Shown: positions 33,659 to 42,011, counted from the stretch's first letter. The stretch: 55,749 bases of DNA from Casp-actino8 sp044355095 (GCA_044355095.1 JBIKYT010000007.1:1-55749); one strand, 5' to 3'. The notes: generated by a model not told the origin, from the letters alone. Numbers and translations are program-made.

Positions 33659-33834
33659 GACAGTTATCGCCTTTATCGGTAGGGAGTGCTCAGAACTTGA
33701 GAACTATTTGTTGTCATGGGTAGTGAGTATTGAGAAGGCGACACGTTGCACTTTTCTTGAAGGTTTGTTTGTCGTGGCCCAAACTTTTTGATGAGGGCCA
33801 GATAATTCGGTGATTCGTCGGTAATTCGGGTTCG

Positions 33835-33865
33835 TTGACCAGTCGTTTGATGGTTGACTAGAGAT
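33835..33865 (+). promoter_or_regulatory. Promoter of the Cys/Met PLP enzyme
   Basis: TTGACC (33835-33840) and TAGAGAT (33859-33865) are separated by 18 bases. Transcription would start near 33872, beyond the first in-frame ATG at 33864, which favours the ATG at 33888 as the start. Confidence 0.5.
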
Positions 33866-33887
33866 GCTTTCAACGCTCGGAATCACC

Positions 33888-35069
33888 ATGAACACTTCAC
33901 CGAATCACGAACCATCAGAACTTCAGCCCGAGACTTTGGCGATTAGTGCGGGTCGTCCCGACGATCAGATATCTATGGCTCCCGTCATGTTCGCGTCGAC
34001 GACGTACGAGATGGGTTCGCTCGAAGAGGGTCGCAAGATGGCGCACTCAACCAAAGCGGGAAAGTTCTATGGCCGTCATGGCAATCCAACTGTGCAAGCT
34101 TTCGAAAGTGCAGTCGCCGAACTTGAAGGTGCCGAAGCGGCGCGCGCGTATGCATCTGGAATGGGCGCAATCGCTGGTGTCATTCTTGGTTTGTGTTCGA
34201 AGGGCGATCACATCGTTGCGCAGAAGCAGTTGTATGGCGGCACGATGCAGTTGCTCGCTGGTGTGTGTCCGCGATTTGGTATTGATGTCACGTTTGTTGA
34301 TGGCACCAAACCCGGAGCATTTGCTGAAGCGGTGATTCCTGGTCGAACGATGATGGTATTTGCAGAAACACCAGCGAATCCGTTACTTGACATTGTTGAT
34401 CTTGATGACTTGGGTTCGATCAAAGGCCCAATAACCGTTGTGGATTCGACATTGTCAACACCGCTTGGTTCGCGTCCACTTGACCACGGTGTCAATTTGG
34501 TTTTGCATTCAGCAACTAAGGCAATGGCAGGGCACAACGATGCAACTCTTGGTGTTGTTGCGGGCGAACGTGATCTCATTGATGCGTTGTGGGGCTTTGC
34601 GGTTTTGCAAGGTGCATGTGCATCGCCGTTTGATGCATTGAATGGTTTGCGTGGTTTGCGCACACTTGGTCCGCGTTTACGTCAACAAGGTGCGAACGCT
34701 GTTGCAATCGGTCGTGCTCTTGAAGCGCACCCAGCAGTTCTTTCGGTGCGGCATCCGGGACTTGAATCGCATCCGCAGTTTGAATTGGCTTCGCGTCAGT
34801 ACCGCATGCACGGTGGAGTGTTGTCCTTTGAACTGGCAGGTGGGCTAGATGCCGGCGCCAAGTTCGTGCGATCGGTGAAGTTGTGTCATGCCGCAACATC
34901 AATGGGTGGGCCCGAGACTTTGGTGACGCACCCGGCCTCGACAACCCATGCCGGAATGACTCCTGAAGAATTGGCTGACAGTGGCATCACTCCGGGGACG
35001 GTGCGGATGAGTTGTGGTCTTGAGCACCCCGACGATCTGATCGCCGACATCATGCAGGCGCTCGAGTAA
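33888..35069 (+). CDS. Cys/Met metabolism PLP-dependent enzyme (cystathionine gamma-lyase/synthase family)
   Basis: A 393-residue trans-sulfuration family enzyme using pyridoxal phosphate. It has the YGRHGNPTV tyrosine loop, ASGMGAIAGVILGL, the PLP-phosphate region VVDSTLSTPLGSRPLDHGVNLVLHSATK with the Schiff-base lysine in HSATKAMAGHND, and the C-terminal SMGGPETLVTHPASTTHAGMTPEE. Whether it acts as cystathionine gamma-synthase, gamma-lyase or methionine gamma-lyase cannot be decided from the sequence. It separates imuB from dnaE2 but has its own promoter, so it is probably not part of the SOS response. Confidence 0.88.
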   Translation: MNTSPNHEPSELQPETLAISAGRPDDQISMAPVMFASTTYEMGSLEEGRKMAHSTKAGKFYGRHGNPTVQAFESAVAELEGAEAARAYASGMGAIAGVILGLCSKGDHIVAQKQLYGGTMQLLAGVCPRFGIDVTFVDGTKPGAFAEAVIPGRTMMVFAETPANPLLDIVDLDDLGSIKGPITVVDSTLSTPLGSRPLDHGVNLVLHSATKAMAGHNDATLGVVAGERDLIDALWGFAVLQGACASPFDALNGLRGLRTLGPRLRQQGANAVAIGRALEAHPAVLSVRHPGLESHPQFELASRQYRMHGGVLSFELAGGLDAGAKFVRSVKLCHAATSMGGPETLVTHPASTTHAGMTPEELADSGITPGTVRMSCGLEHPDDLIADIMQALE

Positions 35070-35099
35070 AACACACCCGAAAACATTGCTCTTGGCATA

Positions 35100-35113
35100 C
35101 GAACATATGTTCG
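35100..35113 (+). promoter_or_regulatory. SOS box (LexA site) of dnaE2
   Basis: CGAAC-ATAT-GTTCG is a perfect SOS box. It is followed after one base by TAGCCT (35115-35120), which lies 6 bases before the dnaE2 ATG. The 19-base context ACGAACANNTGTTCGCTAG is shared with the imuA' promoter apart from the two central bases. Confidence 0.9.
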
Positions 35114-35126
35114 CTAGCCTGTCGAC

Positions 35127-38100
35127 ATGGGGTCGACATGGGGAATGCAGGGACCAACCACCTGGTCTGAACTGGAAGCTCGCTTATCGGGCCGAAAACC
35201 CCAGTCGTCATCGCAATCTTCGTCGGCCCATTCTTCGCCGTCGGTCGTTCGGCTGGCCCGCGACCCGCTAGTTACGCCCGAACCTGATCGCACGCCCACT
35301 GGTGGCACACCTCGGCCTGTTGTGCCGTACGCCGAACTGCACTGTCATTCAAACTTTTCGTTCCTCGATGGGGCATCGCACCCAGAAGAGTTGGCCGAAG
35401 AAGCGCACCGCTTGGGTCTGACCGCGCTGGCCATGACCGATCACAACGGTCTGTACGGCGTCGTACGTTTTGCTGAGGCGGCGCGAGCAGTGGGCTTGCC
35501 AACAGTGTTCGGTAGCGAAATCACTGTTCAGGCTTCTGCTGGTCCGCAACACCTTGTTGTGTTGGCTGATGGCACTGCGGGATACGCGCGTCTGGCGCGA
35601 GCGTTGAGTTTGGCGCAGTTGGCCGGCAGCAAAGGTGACCCGCGTTGCACGATGCCCGATCTTGCTGACGTAGGAGCGGGACATTGGTGGGTGATGACTG
35701 GTTGTCGACAAGGTGCAGTGCCTTCGGCATTGGTTGATCATGGTCCGAGTGCGGCATTGCGTGAACTACAAAAACTGATTACTGCGTTTGGTCGCGATCG
35801 TGTGTTGGTTGAGTTGTGGGATCACGGTGATCCACTTGACACTGCACGTAACGATGCAATGGCTGAATTGGCGGCACGCGCTGATGTGCAGTGCATTGCC
35901 ACAAACAATGTTCATTACGCAACACCGTCGGCGCGACGATTAGCGACGGCAATCGCGGCGGTGAATCAGCGGTGCAGTCTTGATGAGATTGATCACTGTT
36001 TGCCGGCAGCGGCAACAGCACATTTGCGAAGTGGCGCCGAACAAGTACGACGATTTGCGCGGTATCCGGGTGTTGTCGATTTGGCGGCTGAGATTGGTCG
36101 TGCTGCAGCATTCGATTTATCGCTCGTGGCACCAAAGTTGCCGCCGTATCCGTGCCCTGACGGTTTGACCGAGATGCAATTTTTGCGACGACTCACCGAA
36201 GAAGGTGCACGACGTCGGTATGGAGAGCGTCCGCAAAGTGGGGAAGATCTGAGTATTCGCGCGCGAGCGTGGAAAACAATTGATCATGAACTTGAAGTTG
36301 TTGAACTGCTGGGTTTTGCGGGCTATTTCTTGGTGGTGTGGGACATCGTGCAGTTCTGCAATGACTCCGATATTTTTTGTCAGGGTCGCGGAAGTGCGGC
36401 TAATAGTGCGGTGTGTTATTCGCTCGGCATCACCAAGGCCGATGCGGTGTCGTTGGGCTTGTTGTTTGAACGTTTCTTGTCACCCGATCGTGATGGACCA
36501 CCCGATATCGATCTTGATATTGAGAGCGGTCGTCGCGAAGAAGTCATTCAATATGTTTTCAATCGCTACGGACGTCACCACACTGCGCAAGTAGCCAACG
36601 TGATTACGTATCGCGCGCGTTCGGCGGTACGCGATATGGCGCGGGCTCTTGGGTATGCGCCTGGCCAACAAGATGCGTGGTCAAAGCAGATGGATATGTG
36701 GCGCAATGTGGCTGCAAACTCTCCGGAGAAAACTCCCGAGGGTCGTGTTGATCAAGCTATTCCGCCGTTGGTTTTAGAACTTGCTGCCGAAATTGAAGAT
36801 GCGCCACGTCATCTTGGTATTCACTCGGGTGGAATGGTGATTTGTGATCGCCCAGTGATTGAAGTGTGTCCCGTTGAATGGGGGCGTATGAAAGACCGCA
36901 GTGTTTTGCAATGGGATAAAGATGATTGTGCTGCGGCTGGATTAGTGAAGTTTGACTTGCTGGGTCTCGGAATGTTGTCAGCCTTGCACGGAGCAGTTGA
37001 TTTAGTGAAACGGCACAAGGGTGTCGCGATTGATTTGGCGGCGCTGCCACAAGATGATGACGTGTATGCGATGTTGTGTCGAGCCGACACGGTCGGTGTT
37101 TTTCAAATTGAATCACGCGCGCAAATGGCGACACTGCCGCGGCTCAAACCTCGACGTTTCTATGACTTGGTTGTTGAGGTGGCGCTCATTCGACCAGGTC
37201 CTATTCAGGGCGGTTCAGTGCATCCGTATATTCGCCGGCGTAACGGTCAAGAACCAATTACGTATTTACATCCATTGCTCGAAAATAGCTTGGGCAAAAC
37301 ATTGGGAATTCCATTATTCCAAGAACAACTGATGCAGATGGCCATTGATGTTGCTGGCTTTTCGGCTTCTGAAGCTGATCAGTTGCGACAAGCCATGGGT
37401 TCAAAACGCAGCCAGAAACGTATGCAGTTATTGCGACAGCGTTTGTATGAGGGGATGGCCGAACGCGGAATCGTTGGTGATATCGCTGACGAGATTTTTG
37501 ACAAGATGGCGGCCTTTGCCAATTACGGATTTCCTGAAAGTCACTCGGTGTCGTTCGCATACTTGGTGTATTCATCGTCGTGGCTGAAGTTGTATGAGCC
37601 AGCGGCTTTCTATGCGGGGCTTTTGAATGCGCAGCCCATGGGTTTTTGGAGTCCACATTCGTTGGCGCAAGATGCGCGTCGGCATGGAGTGGTGGTACGC
37701 ACGCCAGACCTATTGGCATCTGGTGCGCAGGCAACTCTTGAAGAGTGTGCAGAAAGCCATGGTGGTTTTGCAGTGCGTTTGGGACTGGGTTCAATTCGTG
37801 GAATTGGTGCGGGCCTCGCGCAACAAATTGAAGACGAGCGAATGTTGCATGGCGACTATCTTGACGCCGAAGATTTGGTACGACGAGTTGATGAGTTAAC
37901 GCTTGCGCAACTCGAGGCCATGGCAACGGGTGGACTCTTTACCGAATGTTTTGGTCTTGAACGGCGGGAGGCGTTGTGGGCCGTTGGCGCGGCGGCACAG
38001 TCGCGCCGAGATCGATTGCCAGGTTTAGCAACGGGAACACAGGCCCCGATGTTGCCAGGTATGGAACCACTTGAAGTTGCGGTCGCTGATTTGTGGGCCA

Positions 38101-38471
38101 CGGGTGTATCGCCGAATGGACACCCGACAATATTTTTGCGTGAGCAACTTGATGCGTATGGCGTGGTGCCCGCAGATCAATTGTTGACGACTGAACAAAC
38201 CAAAGTATGGGTGGCGGGAACGGTGACGCACCGTCAACGACCGGCAACTGCTCAGGGAACAACTTTCATCAGTCTTGAAGATGAAACAGGTTTGATGAAT
38301 GTGGTGGTGTCGGTGGGGTGCTGGAAACGGTTTCGACCAGTGGCTCGCGGTGCGGGAGCGTTGTTAGTGCGCGGTCGTCTGCAGCGTTATGAAGGTGTGG
38401 TGAATATCGTCGCTGAACACATTGCGCCACTTTCGGTCGCTGCTCAAGTCGCCGCCCGAAACTTCAGATAA
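35127..38471 (+). CDS. dnaE2: Error-prone DNA polymerase III alpha subunit DnaE2
   Basis: DnaE2 is the C-family polymerase that carries out SOS translesion synthesis with ImuA' and ImuB. At 1114 residues it is full length. After a Ser-rich, probably disordered N-terminus (1-65) comes the PHP domain (YAELHCHSNFSFLDGASHPEEL, MTDHNGLYGVVRF). The palm has FCQGRGSAANSAVCYSLGIT and the catalytic acids in GPPDIDLDIESGRR. The fingers carry FVGIFQIESRAQM-type sequence (VGVFQIESRAQMATLPRLKPRRFYDLVVEVALIRPGPIQGG), and a C-terminal OB domain is present (VWVAGTVTHRQRPATAQGTTFISLEDETG). The ATG at 35127 fits the leaderless promoter; 35145 is an alternative. It ends before a 21-bp palindrome. Confidence 0.96.
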   Translation: MGSTWGMQGPTTWSELEARLSGRKPQSSSQSSSAHSSPSVVRLARDPLVTPEPDRTPTGGTPRPVVPYAELHCHSNFSFLDGASHPEELAEEAHRLGLTALAMTDHNGLYGVVRFAEAARAVGLPTVFGSEITVQASAGPQHLVVLADGTAGYARLARALSLAQLAGSKGDPRCTMPDLADVGAGHWWVMTGCRQGAVPSALVDHGPSAALRELQKLITAFGRDRVLVELWDHGDPLDTARNDAMAELAARADVQCIATNNVHYATPSARRLATAIAAVNQRCSLDEIDHCLPAAATAHLRSGAEQVRRFARYPGVVDLAAEIGRAAAFDLSLVAPKLPPYPCPDGLTEMQFLRRLTEEGARRRYGERPQSGEDLSIRARAWKTIDHELEVVELLGFAGYFLVVWDIVQFCNDSDIFCQGRGSAANSAVCYSLGITKADAVSLGLLFERFLSPDRDGPPDIDLDIESGRREEVIQYVFNRYGRHHTAQVANVITYRARSAVRDMARALGYAPGQQDAWSKQMDMWRNVAANSPEKTPEGRVDQAIPPLVLELAAEIEDAPRHLGIHSGGMVICDRPVIEVCPVEWGRMKDRSVLQWDKDDCAAAGLVKFDLLGLGMLSALHGAVDLVKRHKGVAIDLAALPQDDDVYAMLCRADTVGVFQIESRAQMATLPRLKPRRFYDLVVEVALIRPGPIQGGSVHPYIRRRNGQEPITYLHPLLENSLGKTLGIPLFQEQLMQMAIDVAGFSASEADQLRQAMGSKRSQKRMQLLRQRLYEGMAERGIVGDIADEIFDKMAAFANYGFPESHSVSFAYLVYSSSWLKLYEPAAFYAGLLNAQPMGFWSPHSLAQDARRHGVVVRTPDLLASGAQATLEECAESHGGFAVRLGLGSIRGIGAGLAQQIEDERMLHGDYLDAEDLVRRVDELTLAQLEAMATGGLFTECFGLERREALWAVGAAAQSRRDRLPGLATGTQAPMLPGMEPLEVAVADLWATGVSPNGHPTIFLREQLDAYGVVPADQLLTTEQTKVWVAGTVTHRQRPATAQGTTFISLEDETGLMNVVVSVGCWKRFRPVARGAGALLVRGRLQRYEGVVNIVAEHIAPLSVAAQVAARNFR

Positions 38472-38475
38472 CCCT

Positions 38476-38530
38476 GTGCTTCTGGTGCAGAATCGTTGCG
38501 TATTTCGTGACGATTCTGCACCAGAAGCAC
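38476..38530. terminator. Perfect 21-bp palindrome between convergent genes, related to 8981-9023
   Basis: GTGCTTCTGGTGCAGAATCG plus T (38476-38496) pairs without mismatch with 38510-38530. The stem extends inwards through two Watson-Crick and two G-U pairs to a TATTT loop. The inner 43 bases are homologous to the palindrome at 8981-9023. It lies between the dnaE2 and LysE stop codons. Confidence 0.75.
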
Positions 38531-38534
38531 GAAG

Positions 38535-39170
38535 TTATTTGGATGATGAAGGTGATGTGGTGGCGGCGGCGAGGCCGAGAGCGATGAAGACGGTTCCGGC
38601 AACGTAACGCTGCACAAAAGGCAAAGTGCGTCCGCTCAACAACTTGGCGCGCAAGGCACTCGCTGTGAGTGCGTACATGCCATCGGTAACGCAACCAATT
38701 AGTACGAAGGTTGTTCCGAGAACCAATGCCTGCGACCAAGCAGCACCTTTGTCGGCGTCAATGAATTGCGGAAGATACGACACGAAAAACAACGCAACTT
38801 TCGGATTCAAAGTATTGACGATGATTCCTTGAGTGAATGAGCGACGCAAAGTTGTTGTTGTCGCCTCATTTTCAATATCAGTTGGCTGACGCAACAGCGT
38901 TCGTATGCCCACAAAAACGAGATAGCCGACACCAAGCCACTTCACCACATTGAATGCGGTTGCTGATGTTGCGAGCACTGCTGAAAGTCCAACTGAGGCA
39001 GCAATGACGTGCACGAAGTTGCCAAGCTCGAGGCCAGCGACTGCGGCCAAACCAACTTCACGACCGTCAGAGACACTGCGGTTGAGGACGTAGATGACGG
39101 CTGGTCCTGGAATGAGGAGTAGTGCAACTGATGCAATCGCGAAAGTGACTATTGAATGCAGGTCGGGCAC
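38535..39170 (-). CDS. LysE/RhtB-family amino-acid exporter
   Basis: A 211-residue membrane protein with about six helices and the family landmarks LIPGPAVIYVLNRSVSDGREVGLAAVAGLELGNFVHVIAASVGLSAVLA in the first third. LRRSFTQGIIVNTLNPKVALFFVSYLPQFID follows in the middle, the typical NxxNPK block. It should export an amino acid or a homoserine-like metabolite; substrate unknown. The GTG start at 39170 has TAGAGT exactly 6 bases upstream, and that box contains the TAG stop codon of the preceding NUDIX gene. The C-terminal tail is rich in Ser/Thr. Confidence 0.92.
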   Translation of the reverse strand: MPDLHSIVTFAIASVALLLIPGPAVIYVLNRSVSDGREVGLAAVAGLELGNFVHVIAASVGLSAVLATSATAFNVVKWLGVGYLVFVGIRTLLRQPTDIENEATTTTLRRSFTQGIIVNTLNPKVALFFVSYLPQFIDADKGAAWSQALVLGTTFVLIGCVTDGMYALTASALRAKLLSGRTLPFVQRYVAGTVFIALGLAAATTSPSSSK

Positions 39171-39179
39171 GAGGAAACT

Positions 39180-39701
39180 CTAGACCTCAACGTTGATGGG
39201 CGACGAAGGAATTCGGTTCTCAATGATGTTCATCACGTGGGTGTGTAGTCCGGAGGGAACAAATGTGGTCTGTGCTGCCGCAATTTCGTCGACATGCCAC
39301 CAGCGCAATTCAAAAAGGTATTCGGCATTCAACGTGTCCCAGTCAAGAGCGGGCTGGGGCTCAAAGATTTCGGGAACCTGCACGAGATGAATGTGTTCAC
39401 GCTGTCCATCCCATTGGCCATTGATGAAGGGAATGCGATGTTCACGAGTCCAGATATGGGGACCGATGTCTGGGCTGTGCAATCCGACTTCTTCAATGAG
39501 TTCACGGCGTAGCGCGGTGATGTGGTCTTCGCCTTCGTCGAGTCCGCCGCCAGGCAATGCCCAGCGAGTGCCCGCAGGGAATTCAAAACGCACTAACAAG
39601 ATGTGTTGGGTTGGAGTGAGGAGCAGCGCTCGGGCGGCTGGTCGAATACGCAACTCTGAGTTTTGGTCGGCCTCAGTCGGATGGTTGCTCATTGAGCCCA
39701 T
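39180..39701 (-). CDS. NUDIX hydrolase
   Basis: A 173-residue NUDIX protein with a complete box, GGGLDEGEDHITALRRELIEEVGL (Gx5Ex7REUxEExGU), near residue 50. The segment before it (ARALLLTPTQHILLVRFEFPAGTRWALPGGG) is typical of nucleotide or coenzyme diphosphatases. The substrate cannot be predicted. Its start (ATG at 39701 or 39692) lies inside the last codons of the DUF3039 gene, so the two are probably co-translated. Confidence 0.88.
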   Translation of the reverse strand: MGSMSNHPTEADQNSELRIRPAARALLLTPTQHILLVRFEFPAGTRWALPGGGLDEGEDHITALRRELIEEVGLHSPDIGPHIWTREHRIPFINGQWDGQREHIHLVQVPEIFEPQPALDWDTLNAEYLFELRWWHVDEIAAAQTTFVPSGLHTHVMNIIENRIPSSPINVEV

Positions 39702-39978
39702 CGTTCATCATGCGGTACATCTCGTAGATCGACTTGCAGTCTTCACACATCGGTAATTTCTTGGGGTCGCGCGATGGAACCCACACGTGACCACACAATG
39801 CCTCTAGGGGACTGCCGTAAATGCGGGCCTCCATGACCTTGGCCTGAGCACTTTCACCTGGCTCAACTTTGACAATGTGGGCCACCGAGGGTTCGCCGGT
39901 TTGAGTGGTTTCATCGAGTCGAGTGTCGAGAATCGTCGAGCCTGCGGGGTGAGCGGTCATTGGGTCGTTTGAGGCCAT
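39673..39978 (-). CDS. DUF3039 family protein
   Basis: A small (101-residue) actinobacterial protein of unknown role. The family part is SVAHIVKVEPGESAQAKVMEARIYGSPLEALCGHVWVPSRDPKKLPMCEDCKSIYEMYR, with three cysteines including CEDC that could bind zinc. ATG at 39978 is preferred; ATG at 39960 is possible. It is divergent from the FmdB gene and overlaps the NUDIX gene at its 3' end. DUF3039 genes are common housekeeping neighbours in actinobacteria but have no established function. Confidence 0.85.
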   Translation of the reverse strand: MASNDPMTAHPAGSTILDTRLDETTQTGEPSVAHIVKVEPGESAQAKVMEARIYGSPLEALCGHVWVPSRDPKKLPMCEDCKSIYEMYRMMNDGLNEQPSD

Positions 39979-40012
39979 GACATAAGTCAAGCAGACGCCT
40001 ACACTCGGGGAC

Positions 40013-40237
40013 ATGCCGTTGTACGACTTCCGTTGCAAGACTTGCGAAACAACCTTTGAAGTGCGCCGTCCGATGGCTGAAGCCAGCGATCCGGCAACGT
40101 GCCCGCAAGGCCACGAGAATGCGGTGCGACTTTTGTCGGTGTTTGCCTCGGTCGGTGCGTCATCGGGTTCGGCTGCTCCAGCGCCTGCGCCACGTTCTGG
40201 TGGTGGATGCGGCTCGGGTTGTGGCTGCGCTCACTGA
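40013..40237 (+). CDS. FmdB-family zinc-ribbon protein
   Basis: The 74-residue protein begins MPLYDFRCKTCETTFEVRRPM, the FmdB zinc-ribbon signature with its first CxxC, followed by CPQGH as the second half. After residue 45 it has a Ser/Ala/Pro linker and a tail of Gly and Cys (GGGCGSGCGCAH) that could bind extra metal. Members are often annotated as putative regulators. TACACT lies 7 bases before the ATG. It is divergent from the DUF3039 gene across 34 bases. Confidence 0.88.
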   Translation: MPLYDFRCKTCETTFEVRRPMAEASDPATCPQGHENAVRLLSVFASVGASSGSAAPAPAPRSGGGCGSGCGCAH

Positions 40238-40296
40238 AGACGTCTTTTAGGGCGACACTTCTTATAAAAGAGAATTTCTGTGAGCGGAGGAGATTA

Positions 40297-40338
40297 ATGC
40301 AGTTATCCTTCGCTCATCACCACAGACCACATGAGTAG
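40297..40338 (+). CDS. Possible 13-residue His-rich leader peptide before the DUF418 gene
   Basis: GGAGGAG (40286-40292) lies 4 bases before an ATG that opens MQLSFAHHHRPHE and stops at a TAG overlapping the DUF418 start by 8 bases. The strong Shine-Dalgarno and overlap suggest translational coupling, and a TATAAA box lies upstream near 40263. Four of 13 residues are histidine, as in his-operon attenuator leaders, but the downstream gene is not a his gene. It is not proven to be translated. Confidence 0.45.
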   Translation: MQLSFAHHHRPHE

Positions 40339-41509
40339 CGAGACGGGTCTGAAGTCGCGAGATATTGCTCCAGATGCATTACGAGGGTTTGCGCTTCTCG
40401 GTATCTTGGTTGTGAATATTCCGTATGTGGCCCTAAGCAGTAACGGCGATGCCATTCACGGTGTTTATCTTGATGGTCCCGCCAATTCGATGGCCGGCTT
40501 TCTGATTTTTGCCCTCCTTCAAGGCAAGTTCTACTTGCTATTTTCATTTCTCTTTGGCTACAGCTCGAGTTACATAATGAAGGGCGACAAGGCCAATCGG
40601 GCTCGTTGGATCAAGCGGTGTCTGTTTCTCATAACACTCGGCGTTATTCATGGAACGCTTCTATGGTTCGGTGAGATCCTCTTTATTTACGGCTTGTTTG
40701 GGCTTGTCCTTATACCGTTCTTCTTTCGCCCAGAAAAAGTCCTAAAGATCTGGACTCGGATAACTTTTGGAGTGTTTGCATCCATTCTGTTGATTATTTC
40801 CGCACTTTTGATGCTCGTCGATCGATACCTGCCGGAAGAAGATCTGAGTGCTTCGTTCTCCTCTAAAAGGGCGGAACAACTCGATACGTTGATGCTCAAT
40901 GGCACATATTTTGAATCAATAGGTGCTCGCGCTAGTTATTGGCTAGAAACTCTCCCAACCCTGGTTTTTATCCAAGGAGTCGTTGCTTTTGTTGCATTTT
41001 TGGTGGGTGTACGTGCTTCAAGAAGTAATTTTCTGAAACCATCAACCTCGGATGAAAACATTTCCAAGATGTTCAAAGTCGGGTTCATCATCGGATTACC
41101 AATTCAACTTTTAATCGCTACAGGGTGGCTAGTTAATGAGAAGGCGCCAGAAAGTTCGGAATCAATCTATTTGAGCCTTACTTTGGTATCGATGATCACC
41201 GCGCCACTTCTTTCAATCGGCTATCTCGGGGCCATCTTGGCAATGATTCGAAAGCAACCGCAACTTATTGCCTGGATGAAGCCAGCCGGAAAGGTTTCGC
41301 TGACCACCTATATTTCGCAGTCATTCGCAATGTTGTTCATATTTGCTCCGTGGGGCCTGGGCTTGTTTCAAAAAGTTGAACTTTGGCAGCTCATTCCGAT
41401 TGCGGTCGTGATTTGGCTCATACAGGTTTACTGTGCGACCTTGTGGCTCAAAAGATTTAACTTAGGCCCACTTGAATCGGTCTTACATTTCCTCACAAGG
41501 AATCGGTAA
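40331..41509 (+). CDS. DUF418 family membrane protein
   Basis: A 392-residue integral membrane protein with about nine helices. It has the DUF418 start RDIAPDALRGFALLGILVVNI, the loop FSFLFGYSSSYIM and the C-terminal signature GKVSLTTYISQSFAMLFIFAPWGLGLF. Function is unknown; the fold resembles membrane acyltransferases. Base composition differs from neighbours: bases 40681-40800 are 40% GC against 57% for 36181-36240, a hint of transfer or relaxed selection. Translation may be coupled to the leader frame at 40297. Confidence 0.85.
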   Translation: MSSETGLKSRDIAPDALRGFALLGILVVNIPYVALSSNGDAIHGVYLDGPANSMAGFLIFALLQGKFYLLFSFLFGYSSSYIMKGDKANRARWIKRCLFLITLGVIHGTLLWFGEILFIYGLFGLVLIPFFFRPEKVLKIWTRITFGVFASILLIISALLMLVDRYLPEEDLSASFSSKRAEQLDTLMLNGTYFESIGARASYWLETLPTLVFIQGVVAFVAFLVGVRASRSNFLKPSTSDENISKMFKVGFIIGLPIQLLIATGWLVNEKAPESSESIYLSLTLVSMITAPLLSIGYLGAILAMIRKQPQLIAWMKPAGKVSLTTYISQSFAMLFIFAPWGLGLFQKVELWQLIPIAVVIWLIQVYCATLWLKRFNLGPLESVLHFLTRNR

Positions 41510-41588
41510 ATCTGGCTTCTTGAGTGAGGCACACTGAAAACTGGGTGCGACAAGCAAGTCGACCCATTGGTGATGTAAGTTGCAAGTT

Positions 41589-41723
41589 ATGGCTTCTTGG
41601 ATTGTGAACTTGATCGTCGCTGGTGCAGCGATTGGTATCGGTGCAATCGGAACGCGCGTCATTGGAGAGGCTCCCAAGGTAAAGCCCATTCCAGTGAAGG
41701 TCCGCAAACCCCGCCAACGTTAA
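41589..41723 (+). CDS. 44-residue membrane-type small protein
   Basis: The frame encodes one hydrophobic helix (residues 4-20: WIVNLIVAGAAIGIGAI) followed by a basic, proline-rich tail (KPIPVKVRKPRQR). Support for expression is good: TAAGTT (41576-41581) lies 7 bases before the ATG, the leaderless spacing used by many genes here, and the DUF4031 gene begins 3 bases after the stop. The helix-plus-basic-tail form suggests a single-pass membrane protein with a cytoplasmic tail. No family is recognised. Confidence 0.6.
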   Translation: MASWIVNLIVAGAAIGIGAIGTRVIGEAPKVKPIPVKVRKPRQR

Positions 41724-41726
41724 GTC

Positions 41727-42011
41727 GTGGCGATTTTTGTTGATGAGTGCCGATGGTGGCACAAAGAACGCCATTGGTGTCACATGGTCAGCGATACAAG
41801 TTTGGATGAACTTCATGCATTTGCTGCAATGTTAGAAATTCCTAAACGAGGCTTTCATCGTGACCATTACGACTTGCCGGAGTCTTTTCGCGTGCAAGCG
41901 ATCGCGTTAGGAGCAATCGAAGTGACGAGTCGTGAACTGTTACATCGCATGCGGGCAGCAGGACTACGCGTGCGCAAGAGTCGTGACACTTCACTCGGTC
42001 CAGTTACTTGA
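41727..42011 (+). CDS. DUF4031 family protein
   Basis: The 94-residue protein matches the DUF4031 pattern. It starts AIFVDECRWWHKERHWCHMVSDTSLDELHAFAAMLEIPKRGFHRDHYDLPESFRVQAIALGAIEVTSRELL, with a conserved N-terminal VD, the histidines of WCHM and FHRDHYD, and a C-terminal helix. Function is unknown; the His/Asp residues suggest a metal or nucleotide site. Start is GTG, three bases after the small membrane protein. Its 3' end overlaps the convergent RadC-like gene by 21 bases. Confidence 0.82.
   Translation: MAIFVDECRWWHKERHWCHMVSDTSLDELHAFAAMLEIPKRGFHRDHYDLPESFRVQAIALGAIEVTSRELLHRMRAAGLRVRKSRDTSLGPVT

Noticed and set aside
33657..33791. Open frame of 44 codons divergent from the response regulator (MTVIAFIGRECSELENYLL...)
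   Set aside because: The upstream TATAAG does not fit the TANNNT spacing, there is no ribosome binding site, and the peptide has no recognisable feature.
33803..33829. Direct repeat TAATTCGG, two copies 19 bases apart before the PLP-enzyme gene
   Set aside because: Too short and isolated to support a regulator site without other copies.
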